From the NCBI GenBank assembly GCA_019348575.1, contig JAHWJE010000071.1, positions 1 through 7,308 of the forward strand: a stretch of DNA of 7,308 nucleotides, in the 5' to 3' direction. A program made the position numbers and the translations under genes. The notes under the pieces were generated by a model, which searched no databases, had not been told where the DNA came from, and saw only the letters and a program-made list of their open reading frames with translations. The stretch is from Actinomycetota bacterium (GTDB lineage: Bacteria; Actinomycetota; Thermoleophilia; Solirubrobacterales; Solirubrobacteraceae). Below are positions 1-5,444 of this stretch, piece by piece; position 1 is the stretch's first letter; the number at the start of each line of letters is the position of its first letter.

Positions 1-339
1 GGCATAGTCGACAACCGTGACTTCAGTGATCTTCGTTATCGTCGCATCATCGAAGCCGTTGCCCGGAGTGCGATCCGGCTCGCCTGTCTCGGTCAGCGTC
101 GTATCCAGCGCATAGACGGTGAAGGAGGCGGTCTGCGCCTGGTTGCCCTGCACCTGCGGGATCTCACCGAGGAAGGAGTTCGACGAGACATGGTCGTCGT
201 AGCCGAACCCTGTTGGCGTCGAGGCGCCGCTCGTCAGGGTGCTGACGAAATCGATCCGCACGCTTTCGCCGGAATCCATCGACTGGTTGGCCGCGCCGAT
301 GGAGTCGTTGTCGGTGTTGACCGTCGCCGGCGCTCCGCC
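1..339 (-). CDS. Fragment of a giant RTX/adhesin-type repeat protein (both ends missing)
   Basis: An open minus-strand frame runs from about 339 off the left edge, giving about 113 residues with no start or stop in the part that reads sensibly. It is acidic, rich in Thr, Asn, Asp and Gly and has no Cys. It contains segments such as NTDNDSIGAANQSMDSGE, VRIDFVSTLTSG, GFGYDDHVSSNSFLGEIPQV and ASFTVYALDTTLTETGE. This resembles the beta-rich repeats (DUF5801-like) found many times over in very large secreted RTX or adhesin proteins of alphaproteobacteria; that assignment is from memory of the family. Codon use (ATA, ACA, GAT, TAT, ACT, GTT) is far less GC-biased than in the genes to the right, so the DNA is foreign to them. 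The piece is internal to a much longer gene and is cut at a junction near 318-340. A real native gene is unlikely; a chimeric join is the better explanation. Confidence 0.6.
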
Positions 340-340
340 A
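318..340. other. Junction 1: RTX-type fragment joined to Hsp70 fragment
   Basis: Recognisable RTX-type coding sequence on the minus strand stops here and Hsp70 coding sequence on the plus strand starts. Both readings remain plausible over roughly 327-339, so the exact breakpoint cannot be set. No inverted repeat, target duplication, tRNA or transposase lies at the join. Confidence 0.55.
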
Positions 341-692
341 GCGCCTGCTCGACGTGCTCGCGTCGTGGTTCAACGGCCCGAAGGCGAAGAAGCGGTGGAA
401 GCCTGAAGTCCTCAGGAACGACCGCCTCGACCTGGCCGTGGCTCGCGGTGCGGCCTACTACGGTATGGTCCGCCGGGGCAAGGGCGTGCGCATCCGCGGC
501 GGCCTGGCGCACACGTACTACATCGGGGTCGAGACCGATCGGGACGCCGTTCCCACGGCGGTCTGCTTGCTGCCGGCCGGCGTGGAGGAGGGGCAGGCGG
601 TGGACCTGAGCGGGCGCAGCTTCGACCTGCTGATCCGCCAGCCGGTGGAGTTCCCGCTGTACTTCTCGAGCACGCGCACGACCGACCGCCCG
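327..692 (+). CDS. Internal fragment of an Hsp70-family (DnaK-like) protein, planctomycete type
   Basis: The plus frame reading ALRQRLLDVLASWFNG from about 330 and ending near SSTRTTDRP at 692 is recognisable as part of a large Hsp70-related chaperone of the kind common in Planctomycetes. The segment DLAVARGAAYYGMVRRGKG corresponds to the late ATPase-domain stretch where Hsp70 proteins carry their adenosine-binding 'GAA.. G' motif. It is followed by VRIRGGLAHTYYIGVE and by a beta-rich region (PVEFPLYFSSTR). The N-terminal phosphate-binding motifs and everything after about 120 residues are absent. The frame has no start codon of its own: a stop (TGA 318-320) precedes it without an ATG or SD, and GTG 354 is internal. 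Downstream of 692 the same frame stays open only because it runs antisense to the MarP-like gene. Family recognition is fairly firm; taxonomic origin is inference. Confidence 0.65.
668..692. other. Junction 2: Hsp70 fragment joined to MarP-like gene, with about 25 bases shared
   Basis: The plus-strand Hsp70 reading is good through SSTRTTDRP (ending at 692). The minus-strand MarP-like reading is good through AAGRSVVRVL, whose last Leu codon is 668-670. Bases 668-692 therefore fit both genes. Beyond 668 the minus frame turns into EKYSGNSTGW, which is unlike the family and is simply Hsp70 DNA read backwards. A short shared stretch of this size is typical of k-mer-overlap misassembly or of an amplification chimera. 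Confidence 0.6.
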
Positions 693-1252
693 GCGGCCCG
701 GACGTCGGGATCGCGCGCGTATCGCGATCGCGGCCGCGCGACGTCGGGCTGCGGGCCGCGGATGGCCGGAAACGGGTCAAAGCGCGCGAGCGCCTTGAGC
801 ACCTTGTCCGACGGCAGGACCGTGTTGAGCTCCTGGAGGATCACCGAGCGCTGGATCGGTCGGCGCAGGTCGCGGACGCCGGGCGTCTGCAGCACGATCA
901 CGCTGACGAGCCACGCCAGCCCGAGTGCGAGCGCGACCGCCAGGATGCTGCCGAGCAGCCCGTCGAAGGCCGCGAAGGCGGGCGAGCGTATGCCCGAGCG
1001 CATCGCGCCCGCGATGCTCTCCGCAGCGGCCGACAGGATCAGACCGCCGACGACCGCGCCGAGCAGGCCGAAGAGCGGCGCGTAGGGTGACGCATTGCCC
1101 TCGTCGAGCAGTTGCGGGCCGAAGCGCGTGCCGAGGTACGCGCCGCCCGCGAAGCCCACCAGCGACAGCACCCCGATGAGGAAGCCGCGCCCGAAGCCGA
1201 CGAAGCCGAAGAACGCGGCGAGGACGACGATGACGACGTCGATCGCGGTCAA
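668..1252 (-). CDS. MarP-like CvpA-family membrane serine protease, N-terminal part only
   Basis: The N-terminal half resembles MarP, the actinobacterial membrane-anchored periplasmic protease that in Mycobacterium tuberculosis is needed for acid resistance and cleaves the hydrolase RipA. About 195 genuine residues remain. Four hydrophobic segments (roughly residues 4-23, 24-42, 57-79 and 96-121) form the CvpA/colicin-V-production membrane domain. A soluble linker follows, with LPSDKVLKALARFDPFP and then AAGRSVVRVL, the stretch that in family members leads directly into the trypsin-like domain. That domain with its His-Asp-Ser triad is entirely missing because the sequence switches to Hsp70 DNA at 668. 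The start chosen is TTG at 1252, the only start codon between the first hydrophobic segment and an in-frame TGA (1265-1267); no convincing SD is seen. It is divergent from the PBP gene across 73 bases. The truncation is probably an assembly fault rather than a real pseudogene. Confidence 0.75.
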
Positions 1253-1311
1253 GCCGGCGACCGATCAGGCGGCGCTGACGGTAAATGGCGCGAGTACGTC
1301 CGCGTTCGGGC

Positions 1312-1317
1312 CATAGT
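1312..1317 (+). promoter_or_regulatory. Possible -10 element for the PBP gene
   Basis: CATAGT matches TATAAT at 4 of 6 positions and ends 8 bases before the ATG at 1326, where there is no clear SD. This would fit a nearly leaderless transcript. No -35 match is visible at 17-18 bases. Weak evidence. Confidence 0.25.
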
Positions 1318-1325
1318 TCTCTGGA

Positions 1326-3059
1326 ATGCTCGTCGAATCATCACGTTCACGCCGGTCTCCTCCTGCCCGGCGGGTGATCATCGCAAGCGGGCTGCTGGGG
1401 GGCGTGCTCGTCGTCGCCCTGCTCACGCTGACCGGCGGCCCGCCCGCCGAGAAGCTCGCCGCCGAGCGCTTCGCCGCGGGTTGGGCGCGGGGCGACTTCG
1501 CCGCGATGCGAGCCGAGCTGACGGAGGAGGACCGGCGGGCGATGCCCGCGCGCCGGTTCGGCGAGGCGTACCGAGCGGCGGCACAGACGGCGACGGCGAC
1601 CGCCGTCTCGCACGGGACGGTCGGCGACCTGCGCGACGGCGTCATCAGCGTTCCGATGACGGTCACCACGCGCGTCTTCGGCACGATCCGCGCGCCGCTG
1701 CGCCTGACCTTCGCCGGCGAGGGCGACGAGCAGCGCGTCGACTGGCAGCCGCACCTCGTGTTCCCCGGGATGGCGCCCGGCGAGCGCCTCAAGCGGCGCA
1801 CCGCGCTGCCGCGACGCGCCGACATCCTCGCGCGCGACGGCACGCCGCTCGCGCGGGGCGAGGACCGCGACTCGCCGATCCCCGACGTCGCCGGCTCGAT
1901 CGTCGGCGAGCTGGGGCCACCGGCGCCGGAGCGCCTGCCGCGCCTGCGCGAGCTCGGCTATCCGAGCGACGCGACCGTCGGGACCTCGGGCCTCGAGCGC
2001 GTCTTCGAGGCCAGGCTCGCGGGCACGCCGGGCGGGCACCTGCGCGCCGGCGAGCGCGTGCTCGCCCGCACGCTGCCCAGGCCGGCGAAGCCGGTGCGCT
2101 CGTCGATCGACCCGAGCGTGCAGCGCGCGGCCGTCGCGGCGAAGGGCGAGCGGCTCGGCGGGGTCGCGGCCGTGCGCCCGCGCACGGGCGAGATCCTCGC
2201 GCTCGCCGGGATCGCGTTCTCGGGGCTGCAGCCGCCCGGCTCCACGTTCAAGATCGTCACGCTGGCCGGTGTCCTCGAGGCCGACCTCGCGGGGCCCAAC
2301 TCGAAGTACCCGGTGCAGACGAAGACGACGCTCGAGGGCGTCGAGCTCGAGAACGCCAACGGCGAGTCGTGCGGCGGGACGCTGCGCTACTCCTTCGCGC
2401 ATTCCTGCAACTCCGTCTTCGCCCCGCTCGGCGCGCGGCTCGGCGCGGCGCGACTCGTGCGGACCGCGGAGAAGTTCGGCTTCAACAGGGAGATCGGGAT
2501 CGCCGGCGCCGCGACGAGCACGATCCCGCCCGCGAGCGAGATCGGCGACGACCTCGCCGTCGGCTCGTCGGCGATCGGGCAGGGGCGAGTGCAGGCCACG
2601 GCGCTGCAGATGGCCTGGGTCGCCGCCACGATCGCCGGGCGCGGCAAGCGCCCGCGGCTGACGCTCGAGCGCGGCCGCACGCCGCACCGCACGCAGGTCA
2701 TCGACGCCGACGTCGCGCGCCTCGTCGGGCAGATGATGGAGGCCGTCGTGCGGGAGGGAACCGGCACTTCGGCGCAGATCGCGGGCGTGCGCGTCGCCGG
2801 CAAGACCGGGACGGCCGAGCTGAAGGACACCAGCGGGCCCGACTGCGTGCCGAGCCCCGACCCGGCGGTCGCGACCCAATGCCCGCCCGCGCAGGCCGAC
2901 GACCCGACCGACACTGATGCCTGGTTTGCCGCCTACGCGCCGGCACGCAACCCGCGCGTCGCGGTCGGGGTGCTGCTCGTGCAGGCGGGCTCGGGCGGCG
3001 AGACGGCAGCGCCCGTCGCCAGGGAGGTGCTGGTCGCGGGGCTCAAGGCGACGCGCTGA
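1326..3059 (+). CDS. Class B penicillin-binding protein with MecA_N/NTF2-like domain
   Basis: A peptidoglycan D,D-transpeptidase that cross-links stem peptides outside the membrane (577 aa). Residues 17-35 form the single N-terminal membrane anchor. Residues about 40-150 look like the NTF2-like N-terminal domain (MecA_N type) found in PBP2a/PBP3-like proteins. Residues about 160-255 hold the linker/dimerisation segment, with ADILARDGTPLARGE and GTSGLERVFEARLAG, both typical of class B PBPs. The transpeptidase domain carries all three motifs: SxxK as STFK (catalytic S306, K309), SxN as SCN (S360-N362) and KTG (K493-G495, in KTGTAE). SIDPSVQRAA near 260 marks the domain entry. There is no glycosyltransferase domain, so glycan polymerisation must come from a SEDS or class A partner not in the window. 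The ATG at 1326 puts the anchor correctly at the N-terminus. It is convergent with the lipoprotein gene. Whether its role is elongation or division cannot be told here. Confidence 0.93.
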   Translation: MLVESSRSRRSPPARRVIIASGLLGGVLVVALLTLTGGPPAEKLAAERFAAGWARGDFAAMRAELTEEDRRAMPARRFGEAYRAAAQTATATAVSHGTVGDLRDGVISVPMTVTTRVFGTIRAPLRLTFAGEGDEQRVDWQPHLVFPGMAPGERLKRRTALPRRADILARDGTPLARGEDRDSPIPDVAGSIVGELGPPAPERLPRLRELGYPSDATVGTSGLERVFEARLAGTPGGHLRAGERVLARTLPRPAKPVRSSIDPSVQRAAVAAKGERLGGVAAVRPRTGEILALAGIAFSGLQPPGSTFKIVTLAGVLEADLAGPNSKYPVQTKTTLEGVELENANGESCGGTLRYSFAHSCNSVFAPLGARLGAARLVRTAEKFGFNREIGIAGAATSTIPPASEIGDDLAVGSSAIGQGRVQATALQMAWVAATIAGRGKRPRLTLERGRTPHRTQVIDADVARLVGQMMEAVVREGTGTSAQIAGVRVAGKTGTAELKDTSGPDCVPSPDPAVATQCPPAQADDPTDTDAWFAAYAPARNPRVAVGVLLVQAGSGGETAAPVAREVLVAGLKATR

Positions 3060-3080
3060 TCGCGCGCCGCGCAGAGATCG

Positions 3081-3244
3081 AGTGGGTCGCCCAGGAACGT
3101 TGTGCTCGAAACCGCGGGATGCCGGCGCCGCCAGGCAAGGACGCAGGATCGAAGGTGTGGCTCTGCCACATCGAGATCCGACGACGCCGCCTGGCGGTGA
3201 TCGGCGCCCGAGGTTTCGGGTGCAACGTTTGTGGGCGGCCCACT
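3081..3244. repeat. Long imperfect palindrome between convergent genes
   Basis: Two arms pair in one constant register (position i with 6325-i) from 3081 to 3150 against 3175 to 3244. By hand count, 50 of 70 positions are Watson-Crick, 7 more are G.U in a plus-strand RNA, and 13 mismatch. Perfect blocks include AGTGGG/CCCACT, CGCCCA/TGGGCG, AACGTTG/CAACGTT, CGAAACC/GGTTTCG, CCGCCAGGC/GCCTGGCGG and GGATC/GATCC. The apex is a perfect stem TGTGGC (3156-3161), loop TCT, GCCACA (3165-3170). Pairing fades but continues patchily to 3074/3251, where the right arm enters the last codons of the lipoprotein gene, including its TAG. It begins 21 bases after the PBP stop. It is much longer than an ordinary intrinsic terminator and has no U tract. 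It could be a MITE-like element, an intergenic repeat, a structured 3' UTR or ncRNA, or a bidirectional transcription barrier. Confidence 0.85.
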
Positions 3245-3821
3245 AGACGTCGAGGTCGATGATCCCGGTCTGGTGGGGCGTCCCGGTGCCCTCGATCTTC
3301 AGCTCGAGCGGACGGTTGTCCAGCGACATGCTCTTGAGCTTGAACAGCAGCAGCGCCCCCTGTATCGGGGTGTTGTAGGCCGGCGTGCCGGGCAGTGGCA
3401 TGACCTCGCCGGGCGGGATCGGCTGCGTCGGGTCGTAGGCGAACGGGTGGGACTCGTCGAGGTCGATCGGCTCGTAGACCTTCTCCTGGGTGTCGATGAC
3501 CTCGATGTCGCCGGAGGGGGTCCGCGGCTCCTCGGCCTCGTTCTCGACCTGCATGAACACCCCGAACCAGACCTCGTCGGGCGCCAGCTCGCGCTCGTCC
3601 TCGGGCACCCCCTGCAGGTAGGCGCGGTCCTGCACGTCGTCGGGATTGAGCTGACGCGTGATCTGCACCTGGTACTTCAGGTCGCCGAGTTTCAGGTAGT
3701 GGCCCTCGAGCTCGATGTGCTGGACGGGCGCCTCCTCGTTGCGATGCTTGCCGCACGCCGCCAGGCCGCCGCCGGCGAGCAGGACGAGGAGGACGGCGAT
3801 CGGTCGGCGCAGGCGGGACAA
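3243..3821 (-). CDS. Predicted secreted lipoprotein, DUF4352-like fold
   Basis: Function not recognised (192 aa). The N-terminus is a lipoprotein signal: Arg-rich MSRLRRP, hydrophobic residues 8-21, then lipobox LAAC with Cys23 as the lipidation site. The mature part is acidic. It has a beta-rich pattern: GHYLKLGDLKYQVQI, then VWFGVFMQVENEAEEPRTPS, then a proline-rich stretch with PIPPGEVMPLPGTPAY, then GALLLFKLKSMSL. That order (a conserved strand carrying V.N, then an acidic turn, then a PPG-type bend and a final strand) is reminiscent of the Ig-like DUF4352/telokin-type domains of Gram-positive lipoproteins; this is a fold-level guess. The start is TTG at 3821, which places the signal peptide at the N-terminus. 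It lies 13 bases after the SRPBCC stop and has no SD, so coupling or a leaderless start is likely. The stop codon sits inside the palindrome arm. Confidence 0.75.
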   Translation of the reverse strand: MSRLRRPIAVLLVLLAGGGLAACGKHRNEEAPVQHIELEGHYLKLGDLKYQVQITRQLNPDDVQDRAYLQGVPEDERELAPDEVWFGVFMQVENEAEEPRTPSGDIEVIDTQEKVYEPIDLDESHPFAYDPTQPIPPGEVMPLPGTPAYNTPIQGALLLFKLKSMSLDNRPLELKIEGTGTPHQTGIIDLDV

Positions 3822-3831
3822 GGGGCGGAAA

Positions 3832-3837
3832 AATCTA
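3832..3837 (-). promoter_or_regulatory. Possible -10 element (TAGATT) before the lipoprotein gene
   Basis: TAGATT on the minus strand fits the actinobacterial TANNNT pattern and ends 10 bases before the TTG at 3821. It overlaps the TAG stop of the upstream SRPBCC gene. The same hexamer precedes the SRPBCC start. Weak evidence. Confidence 0.25.
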
Positions 3838-4362
3838 CAGCCTGAAGTTGCTGGCCGGTTTACGTGCCCCGCCGGCGATCGTCGTGCGCTGTCCTCGGTC
3901 CTCGCCCGACTCGAGGATCGACCGCAGGCGCTCGAGCGCGCGCTGATGGCAGCGTGCCCTCGACGAGCGCACGCGCAGCAGCTTCTCCATGAGCTCGTCG
4001 GACTTCAGCGCGGGCGTGGACTGCGTCTCGAAGGTCACCTTCGTGCGGCCCGCGCCGTCCTCCTCGAGCGTCCACGTCGACAGCGTGCGGACGCGGTTGA
4101 AGCGCCCGGAACGGCCGGTCGCGACGATCCGCTCGGGGGGCGTGAGCTCGACGAGCGTGATGTCGCCGTAGGAGAAGCGGTCAAAGCGTGACTTGACGCG
4201 AAAGCGCGCGCCCGCGCCGAGGCCGTAGGGGTCCTCGCGCGTGAGATGCCAGTCGACCATGCAGTGGTCGCTGAACTCCTCGTGGTTGGCGACGTCGGCC
4301 AGGTACTCGAAGACCTCCTCGCGCGGCTTGGCGATCGTCGTCGAGACCGAGAGGGGCTGCAT
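3835..4362 (-). CDS. SRPBCC-superfamily (polyketide cyclase/START-like) protein
   Basis: A small cytoplasmic protein (175 aa) with the helix-grip fold used to bind hydrophobic ligands; the ligand is unknown. The opening reads LSVSTTIAKPREEVFEYLAD followed by VANHEEFSD, the usual first strand and 'P-x-E-x-V-F-x-Y-L-x-D' helix pair of SRPBCC proteins. Strands follow (GAGARFRVKSRF, ERIVATGRSG, STWTLEEDGAGRTKVTFETQ), and then a long basic C-terminal helix (residues about 122-150, LMEKLLRVRSSRARCHQRAL) that closes the cavity. The last 25 residues are polar and probably disordered. ATG at 4362 places the first strand correctly. It is the middle gene of a minus-strand cluster, 33 bases after the zinc-ribbon gene and 13 before the lipoprotein. 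No enzyme motif can be assigned. Confidence 0.85.
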   Translation of the reverse strand: MQPLSVSTTIAKPREEVFEYLADVANHEEFSDHCMVDWHLTREDPYGLGAGARFRVKSRFDRFSYGDITLVELTPPERIVATGRSGRFNRVRTLSTWTLEEDGAGRTKVTFETQSTPALKSDELMEKLLRVRSSRARCHQRALERLRSILESGEDRGQRTTIAGGARKPASNFRL

Positions 4363-4370
4363 GGCCGGGG

Positions 4371-4376
4371 AATCTA
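4371..4376 (-). promoter_or_regulatory. Possible -10 element (TAGATT) before the SRPBCC gene
   Basis: TAGATT on the minus strand ends 8 bases before the ATG at 4362, the same spacing as CATAGT before the PBP gene, and there is no SD in between. This would suggest an internal, nearly leaderless promoter. Weak evidence. Confidence 0.28.
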
Positions 4377-4395
4377 GTCGGTTTCACGGGCGACG

Positions 4396-4656
4396 CTACA
4401 CGCGGTGCACGCGCACGGTGAGGCCGCACTCGCCATGGCGCACGCGCTCGCTCTCGGCCGGCTCGCCGCGCCGCAGCGGGCTGCACAGCTCGCAGACCGT
4501 CGATCCGCCGGGATAGCGATGCAGGGTCTCTCCGATCAGCGGCGTCCGCCCGCAGTCGGCGCAGCGGTCGCGGCGCCCGGCGAGCGACCCGACGCTCTTG
4601 CGCAGCAGCGCGCGCTCGAGGTCCTGCTCGTCGATCGTCCCAGCGGGGCGCGCCAT
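4396..4656 (-). CDS. Small zinc-ribbon protein of unknown function
   Basis: An 86-residue basic protein. Residues 1-30 are a charged helix-prone stretch (DEQDLERALLRKSVGSLAGR). A treble-clef or zinc-ribbon-like knuckle pair follows: C32-x2-C35 (CADCG) and C55-x2-C58 (CELCS), separated by 19 residues containing LIGETLHRYPGG. Two further potential ligands, H74 and C77, lie near the C-terminus (RHGECGLTVRVHRV). Such four-Cys modules bind structural zinc; nothing in the sequence says whether the partner is DNA, RNA or protein. The ATG at 4656 is the natural start, with a weak AGAG just upstream. It is the first gene of the minus-strand cluster and diverges from the FHA gene, whose product also opens with a four-Cys ribbon. 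I do not recognise a named family. Confidence 0.78.
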   Translation of the reverse strand: MARPAGTIDEQDLERALLRKSVGSLAGRRDRCADCGRTPLIGETLHRYPGGSTVCELCSPLRRGEPAESERVRHGECGLTVRVHRV

Positions 4657-4859
4657 CTCTGCGTGCTTCGTCGCCCTCGTCCGCCCTCCTGCCGAGGGAA
4701 GATCTTGAGGTCGGGTTTAGCTTTCTCACCACCATGGGTAGACCGCTCAGCCTCAAGGCGCGGTCGCGCGCAGCTGTCCCACGCTCGACGCGACCTTCGT
4801 TCGCACCGGCCTTGGGGAGGAGCGGCCCGCTGCAACCCATTGGCGAAGGGAGTGTCGGT
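4657..4859. other. Divergent intergenic region
   Basis: These 203 bases separate the minus-strand zinc-ribbon gene from the plus-strand FHA operon and must carry promoters for both. The most AT-rich patch, about 4700-4726, includes the 8-bp palindrome AAGATCTT (4699-4706) and a TANNNT hexamer, TAGCTT (4718-4723), on the plus strand. No -35 partner, operator repeat, riboswitch or RNA gene is convincing. Confidence 0.4.
4846..4852 (+). promoter_or_regulatory. Ribosome binding site fixing the FHA start at 4860
   Basis: AAGGGAG lies 7 bases before the ATG at 4860. It supports that start over the upstream in-frame ATG at 4734, which has no SD and would add 42 residues of proline/arginine-rich sequence unlike a domain. 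Confidence 0.7.
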
Positions 4860-5432
4860 ATGGAGTCGCTCACGTCGGGAACGCTCGCCGGTACCGGGAC
4901 ATTTCGCTGCGAGATCTGCGGCCACGTCGTCGAGATGACGACCGCCGACGTGCTTCCTTCGTGCCCGGGTTGTGACGGCGCGAGCTTCACGCGTGCCTCG
5001 CTCTTCGCCGCCACCGGCCGCTTCAAGCGCACGCAGCCCGACCCGCAGAGCGCGAGCGACGCCGACGCGCTCGACGCCGCGCGCGAGGCGATCGACGAGC
5101 CCGGCCGCTACCTCATCTTCCGCGACGGCGGCGAGCTGCGCACGGTCGCGATGCCGGGCGACTCGATGCGGATCGGCCGCAGCCTCTCGGCGCACCTGCG
5201 CTTCGAGGACCCGACGGTCTCGCGCCGCCACGCCGTCCTCGTCACGGAATCGGACGGCGTGCGCCTGCTCGACGACCGCAGTCTCAACGGCGTCTTCGTC
5301 AACGGTGAGCGGATCGTCTCGCACATCCTCGCCGACGGCGACGAGGTCGTCATCGGGCGCTACCGGCTGCGCTTCGCCGACGTGTCGGCGCCGGCCGCGG
5401 CCGACTCGCGCGCGGCGCTCGCAGCCGAGTAG
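4860..5432 (+). CDS. Zinc-ribbon/FHA-domain phosphopeptide-binding protein
   Basis: A 190-aa cytoplasmic adaptor. Residues 15-45 form a rubredoxin-like zinc ribbon with C17-x2-C20 (CEIC) and C35-x2-C38 (CPGC). Residues about 52-80 are a polar linker rich in Asp and Ala. Residues 82-175 form a forkhead-associated domain with the standard signatures: IGRS (G106-R107), SRRHA (S121, R122, H124) and LNGVFVNG (N143-G144, then N148-G149). FHA domains bind phosphothreonine peptides made by Ser/Thr kinases, and the conserved Arg, Ser and Asn expected for this are present. The ATG at 4860 is chosen because of AAGGGAG seven bases upstream. It heads an operon: the ParA-like gene begins 12 bases after its stop and an L,D-transpeptidase follows. 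The context suggests it links kinase signalling to positioning or control of envelope enzymes, which is inference. The phosphorylated partner is not identifiable here. Confidence 0.92.
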   Translation: MESLTSGTLAGTGTFRCEICGHVVEMTTADVLPSCPGCDGASFTRASLFAATGRFKRTQPDPQSASDADALDAAREAIDEPGRYLIFRDGGELRTVAMPGDSMRIGRSLSAHLRFEDPTVSRRHAVLVTESDGVRLLDDRSLNGVFVNGERIVSHILADGDEVVIGRYRLRFADVSAPAAADSRAALAAE

Positions 5433-5444
5433 CATCAGGCGCCC

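Noticed and set aside
518..667. C-terminal tail of the minus-strand MarP-like ORF
   Set aside because: After AAGRSVVRVL the residues are Hsp70 DNA read on the wrong strand and match nothing expected of the family.
354..1085. A 243-residue plus-strand ORF as one gene
   Set aside because: Only the part up to about 692 is Hsp70-like; the rest is antisense to the MarP-like membrane gene and open only because of high GC.
1347..2879. A 510-residue minus-strand ORF
   Set aside because: Antisense shadow of the PBP gene, whose SxxK, SxN and KTG motifs fix the true frame.
1112..2917. A 601-residue plus-strand ORF
   Set aside because: Arg/Ala-rich frame-shifted shadow of the PBP gene, with no domain or signal.
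3081..3244. Ordinary bidirectional intrinsic terminator
   Set aside because: The stem is far too long and imperfect and lacks U tracts on either side; a termination role remains possible but would not explain the length.
2933..3246. Small ORFs on both strands across the palindrome with similar translations
   Set aside because: The similarity arises because the DNA is palindromic; none has a credible start signal.
4699..4706. AAGATCTT as an operator
   Set aside because: An 8-bp palindrome contained around a BglII-type hexamer with no second copy nearby; too short to call.
4734..4859. Upstream ATG start for the FHA gene
   Set aside because: No SD, no recognisable domain in the added 42 residues, and a good AAGGGAG precedes the ATG at 4860.
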